A stretch of 64,000 nt of DNA, from NCBI RefSeq assembly GCF_029633915.1, contig NZ_CP091092.1, positions 1,426,001 through 1,490,000 on the forward strand. The letters are read 5' to 3'. Of this stretch, positions 55,333-64,000 are shown piece after piece; position 1 is the stretch's first letter; every line of letters starts with the position of its first letter. The notes beneath the pieces were generated by a model that ran no database searches, was not told where the DNA came from, and was given only the letters and a program-made list of their open reading frames with translations. This stretch comes from Methanomicrobium antiquum (lineage in GTDB: Archaea > Halobacteriota > Methanomicrobia > Methanomicrobiales > Methanomicrobiaceae). Both the position numbers and the translations under genes were made by a program.

Positions 55333-57357
55333 TTAGCGTTTTGAACTGGCTGATTCCTCTATTGGTTCACAATCGAGTTCTGCAACAATCTCGACAGGAT
55401 TTTTAACCTTTTTTGTAAGACGGCGTATCCTTCTTAGTCTTTCAATTCCAATGAAATGCTCTGCCATCACTTTAGCAAAAGGAGACAATGTTACTTTTCC
55501 GTTGCTCAAAGAAATATATCCCTCTTTTTTCAGAACCGGATACACATCAGACATCTCTCCAACCATCTTTTCACACATCTGATGAAGGCCTGCCTCATCA
55601 CCTTTACATACAACTGCGTGCGATACAAACTCTTCTGATGATTCCTCATCATCATATACAGGCGCAACCTCCTCCATTTCACCTTTAAGAAGGCTTATTG
55701 CAACCTCTTCCTCAGTAAGTCTGCTCTCACGTGAATAACCTGCACCAGGCTCGGCTAAAATTACAACTTTCCCAAGATCATGATAATCCGGCCTTCCGGC
55801 ACGACCCATCATCTGGTAAAAATCCTGAACGGTAAGCCATTTAATCCCCATTGCAAGTGCATCAAATATGACCTGGGATGCAGGAAAATCAACGCCTGCC
55901 GCAAGTGCAGCTGTAGTAACCACAGCTGAAATTTCTCCTTTTTCAAACTTTTCCTCAACGAAACGCCTTTCTTTTGCACTCAGACCTGCATGATAAGCCT
56001 GTGCTTTTCCTCCAATTGCATCCGCAATCTCATGGCATCTGGCTCTTGAAAAAGTAAAAACAATCGACTGCCCCTTATACCCTTTTGATGATTTATTGCG
56101 ATATTCTCTTGTAACAAGACTTTTAATTGCATCAATTTTTTGTTTTCGATCAACAAAAATCAAATGACGTTCAAGTGGAACAGGTCTTTCATTGTATGTA
56201 ACCAGATTTGCTCCTAATTTCTCTGCCAGAAGGTGCGGCATTCCAATTGTAGCGCTAAGATACAAAAACTGCGCATTTGGTGCTACATATTTTAGCCTTG
56301 AAATAAGCCCGTCAAGCCTGTGGCCGCGTTCAGAATCTTCAAGCGTCTGAACTTCATCAATAACTACAGTTCCAATATTTGGAATTGTTCTTCCTCTTCT
56401 TAAGATATTGTCAATCCCTTCATACGTTCCTACAATTATATTTGCCTTAAGAGTCCTTTTTGCTTTAACCTTTGTTTCAGGCAAATTTATTCTTGAAACA
56501 CCTGTCTGCAAAGCCACATCCAAAAACGCATACCTCTCTGAAAAACGGTTGTACTTCTGGTTTGCAAGAGCTACAAGAGGAACTAAAAAAAGCATATTCC
56601 CACGACCTTCTGACTGGTTTTTAACTCCTGCCAGCTCACCAATGAAAGTCTTTCCACTCGCGGTTGCGGCAACAACAAGCTGATCTTTTCCTTCCAAAAG
56701 GCCTGCTTTTACACAAAGCTCCTGAACAGGCATCAGTCTTTCAACGCCGGATGCATCCTTAAAAGCCTGCGGAAGAGACAGATCTTTTAAATAAGTAGTC
56801 CTTGGAACCTTGTGCGACTCAAGAATATCAAAAACAGTATCCTTTAAATTCACCCTTTCAGGCTGAACCATTGAAAGCACTTTGTCAAGATCCATGTACA
56901 GACTAAGAAGCCTTTCAAGATGTGCAGTAGAGATTCCACCCATCTTTCCAAGAAAACCAATCTCACGCCTCAGCTCTTTTTCAGCACAGTCCAGACAGAT
57001 ATACTCTTTTCCATATTTTACCGCGTTTTTATTCTTTAGAGGTGTTATTCTGTTCTCTAATATGCAGGTGCGGCATGCACGAAGATAACTGAAATTTATC
57101 TGGAGATCGTTTAAAAACGCCTCAAAATTTTTGCTCTCACCAGTCAGTCTGACATCAGCGTTTCTAAGTCTTGATATCAAATCCTTTGTCGGTGTATTTG
57201 AATACTGACGTTTTCCGGGAGTCCTCAGTCGGTAATTTTTCGGCCTGAACCCTTTTGATGTTTTGGATAGTTCAACAGCACCTTCAGCTTCAACAAAATG
57301 CCGATCATAAAAAAAGAGTTTATAATCTCCGCGTTGCGGATGGACAATGATTTTCAT
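55333..57357 (-). CDS. Ski2/Hel308-like DEAD/DEAH-box helicase with N-terminal extra domain
   Basis: 674 aa. Residues 1-180 form an archaeal N-terminal domain (DUF5814-like) with a possible zinc site (CRTCIL ... CLDCA). Motifs: Walker A ATASGKT (~234), DEVQ instead of DEAD/DEAH (~335), SATIG, and motif VI QMMGRAGR. Closest in style to Ski2-type RNA or Hel308-type DNA helicases. Its start overlaps the upstream regulator by 4 nt. Substrate not known. Confidence 0.88.
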   Translation of the reverse strand: MKIIVHPQRGDYKLFFYDRHFVEAEGAVELSKTSKGFRPKNYRLRTPGKRQYSNTPTKDLISRLRNADVRLTGESKNFEAFLNDLQINFSYLRACRTCILENRITPLKNKNAVKYGKEYICLDCAEKELRREIGFLGKMGGISTAHLERLLSLYMDLDKVLSMVQPERVNLKDTVFDILESHKVPRTTYLKDLSLPQAFKDASGVERLMPVQELCVKAGLLEGKDQLVVAATASGKTFIGELAGVKNQSEGRGNMLFLVPLVALANQKYNRFSERYAFLDVALQTGVSRINLPETKVKAKRTLKANIIVGTYEGIDNILRRGRTIPNIGTVVIDEVQTLEDSERGHRLDGLISRLKYVAPNAQFLYLSATIGMPHLLAEKLGANLVTYNERPVPLERHLIFVDRKQKIDAIKSLVTREYRNKSSKGYKGQSIVFTFSRARCHEIADAIGGKAQAYHAGLSAKERRFVEEKFEKGEISAVVTTAALAAGVDFPASQVIFDALAMGIKWLTVQDFYQMMGRAGRPDYHDLGKVVILAEPGAGYSRESRLTEEEVAISLLKGEMEEVAPVYDDEESSEEFVSHAVVCKGDEAGLHQMCEKMVGEMSDVYPVLKKEGYISLSNGKVTLSPFAKVMAEHFIGIERLRRIRRLTKKVKNPVEIVAELDCEPIEESASSKR

Positions 57358-58166
57358 GGAGATATCAAATCGTGAATTATATAGCGGAGACCTGAAGATT
57401 CCAGCCTTTTTAGAAAGTCTGTAAAATCTTCATCAACAATCACTATTGCACTTTCAAGACCATGTATTCCGGCTTCAATTACTCCTTCCGCCGCACCAAA
57501 GAATGTGTTTGCCTTCATACCCGAATTTTTTATCGCAATATCGGCCTCTATCCCGACTGCTCCAACAAAATCTACTTTCTCAAGTATATCACGAAGAATC
57601 TCAGTAGAGACTTTACCTGAGCCTCCTCTTTGGATACGCGGAACTTTACATACATGCACAATACCATAGGAATGGTCAATAATTCCTGTGAGATCTGAAA
57701 TTCCAATGTCCATGCCGCTTTTGGCATCTGCTACTGCAATTCCGGTTGCACTCGCATTCTTATATGAGGCATGCAAAAAACCGTCTTTCATATACACGCC
57801 AACTTTTTCGCCTGCAAGAATATTACAGTCTGCAATAGCGGTCCAAACAGAGACCTGCTGTACAATATCTCTGGTGATATGCTTAGCGTATGACTCAAGC
57901 GCTTCTGCATTGTTTATAACCCACTCAACGCCTTTTGGAGTGATAACATAGCTTCCGCGACCCTGTGATTTCACCATCTCGTCATCTACAAGTTCGCGAA
58001 TATATTCAGATACTGCCTGAGGCGTTACGCCCATTTTTACAGCAATCTCCTGCTGTCTTATTGAAGGCTGGTGCTCTGCAACCTCAACCAGAATCTGAAA
58101 CTTTGTTGCTTCTCTTTTACTTCTAAGAATTATATAGAGTGGATCATTATCCCTTATCTTCAACAA
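57354..58166 (-). CDS. Winged-helix regulator with unusual C-terminal domain
   Basis: 270 aa. A winged HTH (~20-80, HQPSIRQQEIAVKMGVTPQAVSEYIREL) is followed by an uncharacterised alpha/beta domain (~105-270) with repeated Gly-rich strands (AVADAKSGMDIGISDLTG, AVGIEADIAI). Conserved with the helicase in methanogens as far as I can recall; the effector is not known. It overlaps the helicase by 4 nt and the upstream HTH gene by 20 nt. Confidence 0.75.
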   Translation of the reverse strand: MLKIRDNDPLYIILRSKREATKFQILVEVAEHQPSIRQQEIAVKMGVTPQAVSEYIRELVDDEMVKSQGRGSYVITPKGVEWVINNAEALESYAKHITRDIVQQVSVWTAIADCNILAGEKVGVYMKDGFLHASYKNASATGIAVADAKSGMDIGISDLTGIIDHSYGIVHVCKVPRIQRGGSGKVSTEILRDILEKVDFVGAVGIEADIAIKNSGMKANTFFGAAEGVIEAGIHGLESAIVIVDEDFTDFLKRLESSGLRYIIHDLISP

Positions 58167-58659
58167 AAACCAGCCCCTGTCCTTTTACATCAAGTATCGG
58201 CAGGCGTTTTGCAAGACCCTTTACGAAAACAGGACTTACACTGTATTTCCTCGCAAGATCATTAACAGATGAATTACCTGCTCTTACATCCTTTTCAATA
58301 TCATCTACAAGATCTCTTAAGGATTCGTCAGCAGATATTGAAATATTGATTATATCTCCCAAATCATCCATTGTACACTGGAAATTGGCACGGAATTTAC
58401 TATAAGTTGTTTTGTATTCCTTGGATGGTTTTTCTCCAGGTTTTGGCATTCTCCACTGTTCTTCAACGAGATTGCCTTTTTTAAGGATAGCAATACAGTC
58501 TTTTACTTTACCAATTTCATAATCCGCTGAAAGCTCCTCTTCAGTCATCCAGTTTTTGCTGAGCTGAGTATATATGCTCTTAAATTCTGAGTTGCTGAAT
58601 GTTATCAGAAGCGGAACAAGATCAAGAGGATCATTAACAATTCTAATATGCCCCGTCAA
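58147..58659 (-). CDS. ArsR-like HTH protein
   Basis: 170 aa from TTG 58659; no nearer ATG exists and a TATA-like CATATATTTAA lies ~22 nt upstream. The N-terminal part resembles a winged HTH (FKSIYTQLSKNWMTEEELSADYEIGKVKDCIAILKKGNLVEEQW); a second helical segment (~120-160, SVNDLARKYSVSPVFVKGLAKRLPIL) looks like another HTH. First gene of the regulator-regulator-helicase operon. No function can be named. Confidence 0.7.
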   Translation of the reverse strand: MTGHIRIVNDPLDLVPLLITFSNSEFKSIYTQLSKNWMTEEELSADYEIGKVKDCIAILKKGNLVEEQWRMPKPGEKPSKEYKTTYSKFRANFQCTMDDLGDIINISISADESLRDLVDDIEKDVRAGNSSVNDLARKYSVSPVFVKGLAKRLPILDVKGQGLVFVEDKG

Positions 58660-59156
58660 AGTAAAAACCCATTAAATATATGTAGTATAATGAAATAAAC
58701 TTATTTCAAATTCACATACGATTTTTGAGGACTTTTTTTATGCACATTTAATGATTTACCCCATATTATACGTTATCATCAGATTTCTGTAGATTAAATG
58801 CTCTTTTAAAAGCAGTTTGAAAAATTAATGATTTTTAAGTTATCAACAACTCATAACTAAATTGCATTACAAAATAAATCAGCCTGTTTGATTTATTTAA
58901 TTGGTATTGACTTTCTTCATCAGGTTTTCTTCATTAAGTTATAGTTCCAACAGTTTAGATACAACAAACACCTTTTAAATTCCCAAATCATAACTTCAAT
59001 CAGACAATTAAAAGATCTGATAAATGCCATAAAAAAAGAGAATTAAGATCGAATTGATAAACTGACATTGAAATATTAAAACTGATATCAAAGTGAAATT
59101 TTTACGATTTCAAAATTCAATATAGCTGATTTGTTTCAGAAAGGATAGACATACTC
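58660..59156. other. Divergent intergenic region before hypF
   Basis: 497 nt, A+T-rich, no credible ORF or RNA. It must contain the promoters of the ArsR-like gene (leftward) and hypF (rightward). AAAGGAT at 59138-59144 may be the hypF ribosome binding site. AAATAAATCAG and TTGATTTATTT (58870-58900) form a weak inverted repeat. Nothing more is recognised. Confidence 0.4.
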
Positions 59157-61376
59157 ATGCGAAAAAGCGGGATAATAATTATCAAAGGAATTGTTCAGGG
59201 AGTAGGATTCCGGCCTTTTGTATATGCACAGGCAGAAAAATACAAAATTTGTGGAAGTGTAAAAAATTTTGGCAGTGAAGTAAGGATCAATGCTTATGGC
59301 GATAATTTTGAAGATTTTCTAATCGCACTTTCAAAAGGAACACCTCTTTCAAAGATTGACAGTATAACAATTGAAGAAACAGATTTCAACCCTCCAAACG
59401 GTTTTTTTATTGAGAAAAGTTCTTCTGGTTCCCTCTCAGGATTCATCCCGCAGGATGTTGCAATCTGTGATGAGTGTATTGATGATATCTTCAGAAATAA
59501 ATCAAGATACAAAGATTACTGGGCAACATCCTGTGTTAACTGCGGTCCAAGATACAGCATAATTACAGATGTTCCATATGACAGGGAAAGAACTACAATT
59601 GATGAATTTCCAATGTGCCGGGAATGCACACAGGAATATGAAAGCCCTGCCTCAAGAAGGCACCATGCGCAGACAATTGCCTGCAGTGTATGCGGACCGG
59701 AATTATTCCTTCTTGACAAAGAAGGAAACCCTGTTTCATGCAATGATCCAATAAAACATACAGCGAAGCTTCTTGATGATGGATTTATTGTATCAATAAA
59801 AGGAATCGGAGGATTTCATATTGCATGCACGGAAATTTCCGCACAAAAACTAAAAGAGTGTCTCGGAAGAACTCAGCAGGCTCTTGCAATAATGGCAGAA
59901 GATAAGACAATTCTTGAAATTGCAGATGCAGAGCCGTTAGACATAGAATTACTAAAAAGCCCCCAACATCCAATTGTAGTTTTATACAAAAAAAACAGGA
60001 ATTCACATCCAAAAATAAGCAATCTTGATACAATCGGCTGTATGCTTCCATATACAGGTCTTCACCACCTTCTCTTTGCAGAACTTAAAAGTCCGCTTCT
60101 TATTATGACAAGTGCCAATGCGCCCGGAAATCCGATGATTACCAAAACATCTACTGCAGTATCAAAATTAAAAAATTGTGTTGACTTTCACCTGACACAT
60201 AACAGGCATATTGAAAATCGCTGTGATGACTCTGTTGTAAGAGAAGGATATATCATTAGGTTGTCAAGAGGATATGCACCAAAAAGAACAAAGATAGACC
60301 TGGGCAAAAACTGTATTCTTGGTACAGGACCTGAGCTTTATTCAAATATTTCAATATACAAAGATGGTTTTTCCTATACATCTCCTCATATTGGAAACAT
60401 TAAAAATCCACAGACACTGGATTATCTTGAGAATACTGTTTCAAAATTCAAAAAACTTACAGATGCAGAATTTGACATAATTGCACATGACATGCATCCG
60501 CAGTTTCTCTCTACAAGATATGCCATGCGGCTTTCAGAGGAATTGGGTGTTGAGACAATTCCCGTCCAGCACCACAAGGCACATATTGCAGCGGCATTTG
60601 AAAAAAGAGATGAACCCTGCGTTGGAATTGCACTTGACGGCGTAGGTCTTGGAGATGACGGAGCAATATGGGGTGGAGAAATCTTTGCCGGCCAGATTAA
60701 CAGCCTGAGTCGTGTCGGACATCTGGAATATATCGACATGCCAGGAGGAGATCTGGCAACACGTTTTCCTGAAAGGATGCTTTTCAGCTTTTTGCCTGAG
60801 GATAATATTTCAGAACTTTTGCTTTCACGAGGCTGGAAAGATAATGAAGTTTCTATTCTTGAAAGGCAGATTAAAACCGGCTTTAATGTTTTTAAGACAA
60901 GCAGTGCAGGAAGAGTGCTTGATTCAGCATCGGCGCTTCTAGGAATATGCAAAGAAAGGACATATGATGGTGAGCCTGCAATGAAACTTGAATCCGTTGC
61001 TTCTGCAGGAACTCCTGAAGAATGGAATTTAAATATTTACGAAAAAGATCATTGCAGTGTTTTATCAACAAAAGATTTGCTTAAACATACATTTTCAAGC
61101 ATTGGCAGGCTTTCTGTTCCTGACATTGCCGCATCTGTTCAGTACAATCTTTCAAGGAATTTTGCAAAAATTGCAATTTCAAAGGCAGAAAATTTAGGGA
61201 TTCCTGACATTTGTTTATCAGGCGGCGTCTTCATCAACCATGCTATAAGAGAAACCATCAGGGATGAAATTCAAAAAGCAGGATTGAATCTCATAATAAA
61301 CAGGGAATATCCATTTGGAGACGGGTGTATTTCATACGGACAGTGTATCTATGCCGGTATTTTAAGCGATAATTAA
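59157..61376 (+). CDS. hypF: [NiFe]-hydrogenase maturation carbamoyltransferase HypF
   Basis: 739 aa. N-terminal acylphosphatase domain (GIVQGVGFRPFVYAQA), two zinc fingers (CDECIDDIF ... CVNCGP and CRECTQEYE ... CSVCGP), a YrdC-like domain (~195-370) and a Kae1-like domain (VQHHKAHIAAAF). It makes carbamoyl-AMP and passes it to HypE to form the CN- ligands of the hydrogenase metal site. Supports hydrogenotrophic life. HypE and other maturation genes are not in the window. Confidence 0.96.
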   Translation: MRKSGIIIIKGIVQGVGFRPFVYAQAEKYKICGSVKNFGSEVRINAYGDNFEDFLIALSKGTPLSKIDSITIEETDFNPPNGFFIEKSSSGSLSGFIPQDVAICDECIDDIFRNKSRYKDYWATSCVNCGPRYSIITDVPYDRERTTIDEFPMCRECTQEYESPASRRHHAQTIACSVCGPELFLLDKEGNPVSCNDPIKHTAKLLDDGFIVSIKGIGGFHIACTEISAQKLKECLGRTQQALAIMAEDKTILEIADAEPLDIELLKSPQHPIVVLYKKNRNSHPKISNLDTIGCMLPYTGLHHLLFAELKSPLLIMTSANAPGNPMITKTSTAVSKLKNCVDFHLTHNRHIENRCDDSVVREGYIIRLSRGYAPKRTKIDLGKNCILGTGPELYSNISIYKDGFSYTSPHIGNIKNPQTLDYLENTVSKFKKLTDAEFDIIAHDMHPQFLSTRYAMRLSEELGVETIPVQHHKAHIAAAFEKRDEPCVGIALDGVGLGDDGAIWGGEIFAGQINSLSRVGHLEYIDMPGGDLATRFPERMLFSFLPEDNISELLLSRGWKDNEVSILERQIKTGFNVFKTSSAGRVLDSASALLGICKERTYDGEPAMKLESVASAGTPEEWNLNIYEKDHCSVLSTKDLLKHTFSSIGRLSVPDIAASVQYNLSRNFAKIAISKAENLGIPDICLSGGVFINHAIRETIRDEIQKAGLNLIINREYPFGDGCISYGQCIYAGILSDN

Positions 61377-61570
61377 AACGAAGATATTTGGCTTTTTATT
61401 AAGTGAACTCTTATTTTTTTAGTTCATTTCAAATCTTTCCGGTTATTTGAAATAATTTGAAACTGTTTTCAATTATATACATTTTTTTGGATTGTATCTC
61501 TTCTTATTTTTTTAGCTTTTTGGATTTTGTTTAAATTTTTTCTTCGTTTGCTTTTATAAAGAATGTATTA
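61377..61570. terminator. T-rich gap between hypF and a response regulator
   Basis: 194 nt, no gene. TGAACT (61404-61409) and AGTTCA (61421-61426) can pair around CTTATTTTTTT, whose T7 (61414-61420) is a likely hypF terminator. Further T/A runs continue to 61560; the convergent response regulator ends at 61571. Confidence 0.45.
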
Positions 61571-61954
61571 TTAATCTTTCAAAACTTCTTTTACAATCTC
61601 AATAAGTTCTGTTGAGCGGAATGGTTTTTTAAGCGAGCCTGAAAAACCAAATTTTAAGGGATCATCCATTGCGCCCTGCACTGAATCGCCGCTTGTGATT
61701 ATTACACAAATGTCTGGATCAATCTCTCTCATAGGTTCCAGAATTTCTTTTGCCCCAATATCTCCGGGTATTGAAACATCAAGGATAGCAAGGTCAATTT
61801 TTTTTTGTGAAGAGTATTCTTCCCTAAAAACTGAAAGTGCATCTGAACCGGACTGTGAACAGACTACATCGTAACCGTTTCTTTTTAGGAATAACGACAT
61901 TATATCAAGAATAGGTGCCTCGTCATCAAGCAGAAGAATTCTTGAACGTGTCAT
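61571..61954 (-). CDS. Stand-alone response regulator receiver
   Basis: 127 aa from ATG 61954 with GGAGG upstream. Receiver domain only: LLDDEAP acidic pair, phospho-acceptor in LAILDVSIPGD, Thr/Ser switch VIITSGDS and KKPF lysine. No output domain; no kinase nearby. Probably accepts phosphate from a histidine kinase elsewhere and acts by binding a partner. Confidence 0.9.
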   Translation of the reverse strand: MTRSRILLLDDEAPILDIMSLFLKRNGYDVVCSQSGSDALSVFREEYSSQKKIDLAILDVSIPGDIGAKEILEPMREIDPDICVIITSGDSVQGAMDDPLKFGFSGSLKKPFRSTELIEIVKEVLKD

Positions 61955-62073
61955 AACGGGTACCTCCATTTCAATCTGAAACTTGTATTCTTCTGCATAT
62001 TAAATTAACACAATATTAGCAAATGATATCGAATAATATTCATTTAAAAGAGAAAAAATGATTTTTTTTTGAA

Positions 62074-62748
62074 TTAGTTCTTTCTTACAAAAAAAACAAA
62101 ACCTGCTGCAACAAGACCCATTACTACAACAAATATTGATACAGGTGCAGGAGTCGGATTTGTGGAAGGTGTTAGTGAAGCATGAAGCTTTACGATTTCA
62201 CCCTTTGCAGGATAGTCAGTTATCTGTCCTGTAAATGTATCATATCCCTGCATCTTAACCTGATATGTTGAGTAAGGTGTTCCGGTTGTATAAACACTTA
62301 CAGTAAGCTCACCGTTTGAGATGGTTCCTTTATAGTCGCTGTCGAAATAAACAGATGCACCATCAACATTGCAATATACAGTGTAAAATCCCATATCCCC
62401 GCCAATCATTGTCGGAACAGGTGTAGGAACAGGATTTATTGTTGCATATACATCAAGTGTGTCTCCCATCTCAGGGTATCCTGATATGTCATCTGTCCAT
62501 GTAGTATAACCATCCATCTCAACAGTAATTGTCTTGTAAGGAGTTGCTGTTGTATAAACAGGCACTGTCAGAATTTTGTCAAAGGTTACTCCCTTGTAAT
62601 CACCGTCAAAATAGACCGCCGCTCCATCCACATTGCAGTGAACATTAAACCATGCCTGATCTCCTCCAATCGTTGCCGCAACCGCTGATGAAGGTAGAAG
62701 CATTAAAAGAAGTCCGAAACTTAATAAAACTGTTATAATTTTTTTCAT
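62074..62748 (-). CDS. Secreted two-repeat PEGA domain protein with C-terminal anchor
   Basis: About 224 aa from ATG 62748 (GGTGAT upstream). A signal peptide (~1-24) ends SSAVA/A. Two PEGA-type repeats follow (~30-110 and ~115-195), each with a NVDGAxVYFDxDYKG core, separated by a Pro-rich PVPTPVPT linker. After a second Thr/Pro linker a single membrane helix (~201-220) ends in RKN, likely an outward-facing anchored surface protein. PEGA domains are surface-layer-associated; no ligand is known. It is flanked by two response regulators. Confidence 0.85.
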   Translation of the reverse strand: MKKIITVLLSFGLLLMLLPSSAVAATIGGDQAWFNVHCNVDGAAVYFDGDYKGVTFDKILTVPVYTTATPYKTITVEMDGYTTWTDDISGYPEMGDTLDVYATINPVPTPVPTMIGGDMGFYTVYCNVDGASVYFDSDYKGTISNGELTVSVYTTGTPYSTYQVKMQGYDTFTGQITDYPAKGEIVKLHASLTPSTNPTPAPVSIFVVVMGLVAAGFVFFVRKN

Positions 62749-62830
62749 AAAATCACCCAAAAATGTGATAAAAGCTATTGAATTTTTTTAATTTATAAGT
62801 TTATCTGTATATGAATATCAAAAGGGCATA

Positions 62831-63589
62831 CTAAATAATTCTTATTGAGAGAATCGTCACCTTTTTTTCAGGAATATATACAGCGTTTGCTGAAACAGGC
62901 AGTTTCTCTTTGCCATCCCTGCAAAGATTAAATTCAATCTTTTCTCTTTCACTTCTCCTGTACCCACAATTTTTGCGCATTCCGGATAAAAATTCAGCAA
63001 ATGATTCAAGATTTTCTTTGCACACAAAAATGTCCGGTTTTACAGGTACAGATTCCTCTTTTTCATCGGGTTTTGATATTCCAAGAACTTCATACATCTG
63101 CATGTTCATCCTTATGACATTGTTTTCATCATCAAGAATTACCATACATGTTCCGGTATTTTCAAAAGCGGCATCCATTATTTCCTCATTACATCTGCGG
63201 TTTACAATATCCTCTATTTTGTGTGTGAGTTCCAACAGCTGACCTCTTGGATCATTTCCCTTTTGAAGATAAAAATCAGCGCCGCAGTTCAAAGCCTCTA
63301 TTACAACGCATTCATCACCTTTTCCTGTGAATATAATAAAAGGAATCTCAGGACAGGGGGAATTTATTCCAGGATATATCCCCCTTACTGCTTTTAAAAA
63401 TGAGATTCCATCTATTTCATCCATATCATAATCACAGATTACAGCATCATATTTTTCAGAAAGAAGTTTTTCCATTCCTTTTGATGCTGATGAAACACAA
63501 TCCACAGAAATATTGCCCTGACGCTCCAGAAAAAGTTTTGATACATCCAAAACAACCTCTTCATCATCAATCATCAGCACCTTCATCAT
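62831..63589 (-). CDS. Response regulator with PAS domain (REC-PAS)
   Basis: 252 aa from ATG 63589 (GGGGG upstream; ATG 63586 equally possible). The receiver domain (~1-120) has MIDDEEV, acceptor Asp in AVICDYDMDEIDG, and FTGKGD. A PAS domain (~140-250) follows (AFENTGTCMVILDDENNVIRMN). This REC-PAS arrangement without a kinase is common in Methanomicrobiales. No cognate kinase is seen nearby. Confidence 0.88.
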   Translation of the reverse strand: MMKVLMIDDEEVVLDVSKLFLERQGNISVDCVSSASKGMEKLLSEKYDAVICDYDMDEIDGISFLKAVRGIYPGINSPCPEIPFIIFTGKGDECVVIEALNCGADFYLQKGNDPRGQLLELTHKIEDIVNRRCNEEIMDAAFENTGTCMVILDDENNVIRMNMQMYEVLGISKPDEKEESVPVKPDIFVCKENLESFAEFLSGMRKNCGYRRSEREKIEFNLCRDGKEKLPVSANAVYIPEKKVTILSIRII

Positions 63590-63833
63590 ATTTTCCCCCG
63601 AAATTTTCCCCTTGATTAAAGTCCGTTTGTTATATAATTTTAAAAAGCTTGTTAAATACTGCTTGCAAAATTGCATAACAATAAAAAGTCAATAGTAAGA
63701 GTGAAAAAGTAAAAGTGAAAAAACATCAGGTTTGAAGAATCTTAAAAAAAAATCGAAAATGTATCTCAACCGAATTTATAACCCTGTAATCCCAGGCGAT
63801 TTTTATCAAATAAGCGTATTTAAAAAAAAAGGT

Positions 63834-64000
63834 TTATCCGAAGAGTGCTCCGAGACCGGCCATGCCGCCCTCTTCGTCTTTTTCCTCTTCTTCAGGTGCT
63901 GCTTCCTCTTCTGCGGCGGCTGCTGCCGGTGCTGCTGCTGCCGGTGCTGCTGCTACTGCCGCTACTGCGGATTTCTCAATTGCTTCTGCAATGTCAACAC
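63834..64000 (-). CDS. rpl12: Ribosomal protein P1/L12, C-terminal part (cut by window edge)
   Basis: 55 codons plus two bases remain. The reading is VDIAEAIEKSAV, then an Ala/Pro-rich hinge, an acidic run and the conserved stalk end GGMAGLGALFG that recruits translation factors. The first half is outside the window. Genes for L10 and L1 often lie upstream in archaea and may follow beyond the edge. Confidence 0.95.
   Translation of the reverse strand, partial: VDIAEAIEKSAVAAVAAAPAAAAPAAAAAEEEAAPEEEEKDEEGGMAGLGALFG

Noticed and set aside
1-64000. Mobile elements, prophage or integron
   Set aside because: No transposase, integrase, flanking target duplications or abrupt change in gene style was noticed.

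Overview
The window is a compact, A+T-rich euryarchaeal chromosome segment. Archaeal markers are plentiful: archaellum genes, two PAN ATPases, CetZ, archaeosine genes (TgtA, ArcS), Pelota/ABCE1, S28e/L24e/L7Ae, and RNase P RNA. FprA, the Mhun/AF/MJ-type radical SAM enzymes, HypF and the archaellin and Che gene style point to a hydrogenotrophic methanogen of the order Methanomicrobiales. This placement is inferred from gene content; no 16S gene is in the window.

Layout. 1-790: 3' part of an M24 aminopeptidase. 1.2-11.6 kb: archaellum cluster with three archaellins, a FlaC/D/E protein, FlaG, FlaF, FlaH, FlaI, FlaJ, an unknown acidic membrane protein and CheF. 11.8-17.9 kb: chemotaxis operon cheY-cheB-cheA-cheC-cheD plus an overlapping exported beta-propeller gene. 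CheA carries two tandem P2-like domains. 18-26 kb: a TPR-like protein, then a translation quality-control group (ABCE1, EMC6-like, Rqc2/NEMF-like, Pelota), FKBP isomerase and a CYTH protein. 26.3-29.8 kb (minus strand): phosphoesterase, two radical SAM proteins and the phosphomevalonate dehydratase small subunit. 29.8-35.8 kb: two PAN paralogues, MBF1, triosephosphate isomerase, an HTH-CBS regulator, RNase P RNA and AMMECR1. 35.8-41.1 kb: tgtA-arcS and an NfnAB/SudAB-type oxidoreductase pair. 41.4-43.7 kb: CetZ with a coiled-coil membrane protein. 44.5-49.5 kb: a four-gene cell-surface glycan or lipid-linked sugar operon.

49.5-51 kb: L7Ae-S28e-L24e-Ndk behind a strikingly structured leader. 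51.4-55 kb (minus strand): TrkH, then an oxygen-defence operon of two rubredoxins (one only 52 aa), F420H2 oxidase FprA and superoxide reductase. 55.16-55.33 kb: a 13-bp tandem repeat. 55.3-58.7 kb: a helicase with two HTH regulators. 59.2-61.4 kb: HypF. 61.6-63.6 kb: two orphan response regulators flanking a PEGA-domain surface protein. The right edge cuts ribosomal protein P1/L12.

How the genes work together. The first 18 kb encodes the swimming motor and its signalling core; CheF bridges CheY/CheC/CheD to the archaellum. CheR, CheW and receptors are not here. ABCE1, Pelota and Rqc2 all act on stalled or split ribosomes. Rd-Rd-FprA-Dfx detoxifies oxygen and superoxide. No insertion sequences, CRISPR arrays or tRNA genes were recognised. 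The best candidates for undescribed biology are the structured RNA ahead of L7Ae, the Rqc2 with a Gln-Arg in place of the Asp-Arg motif, the double-P2 CheA, the two uncharacterised members of the motility cluster, the CetZ-linked membrane protein, and a family of CATGAA inverted repeats between genes.
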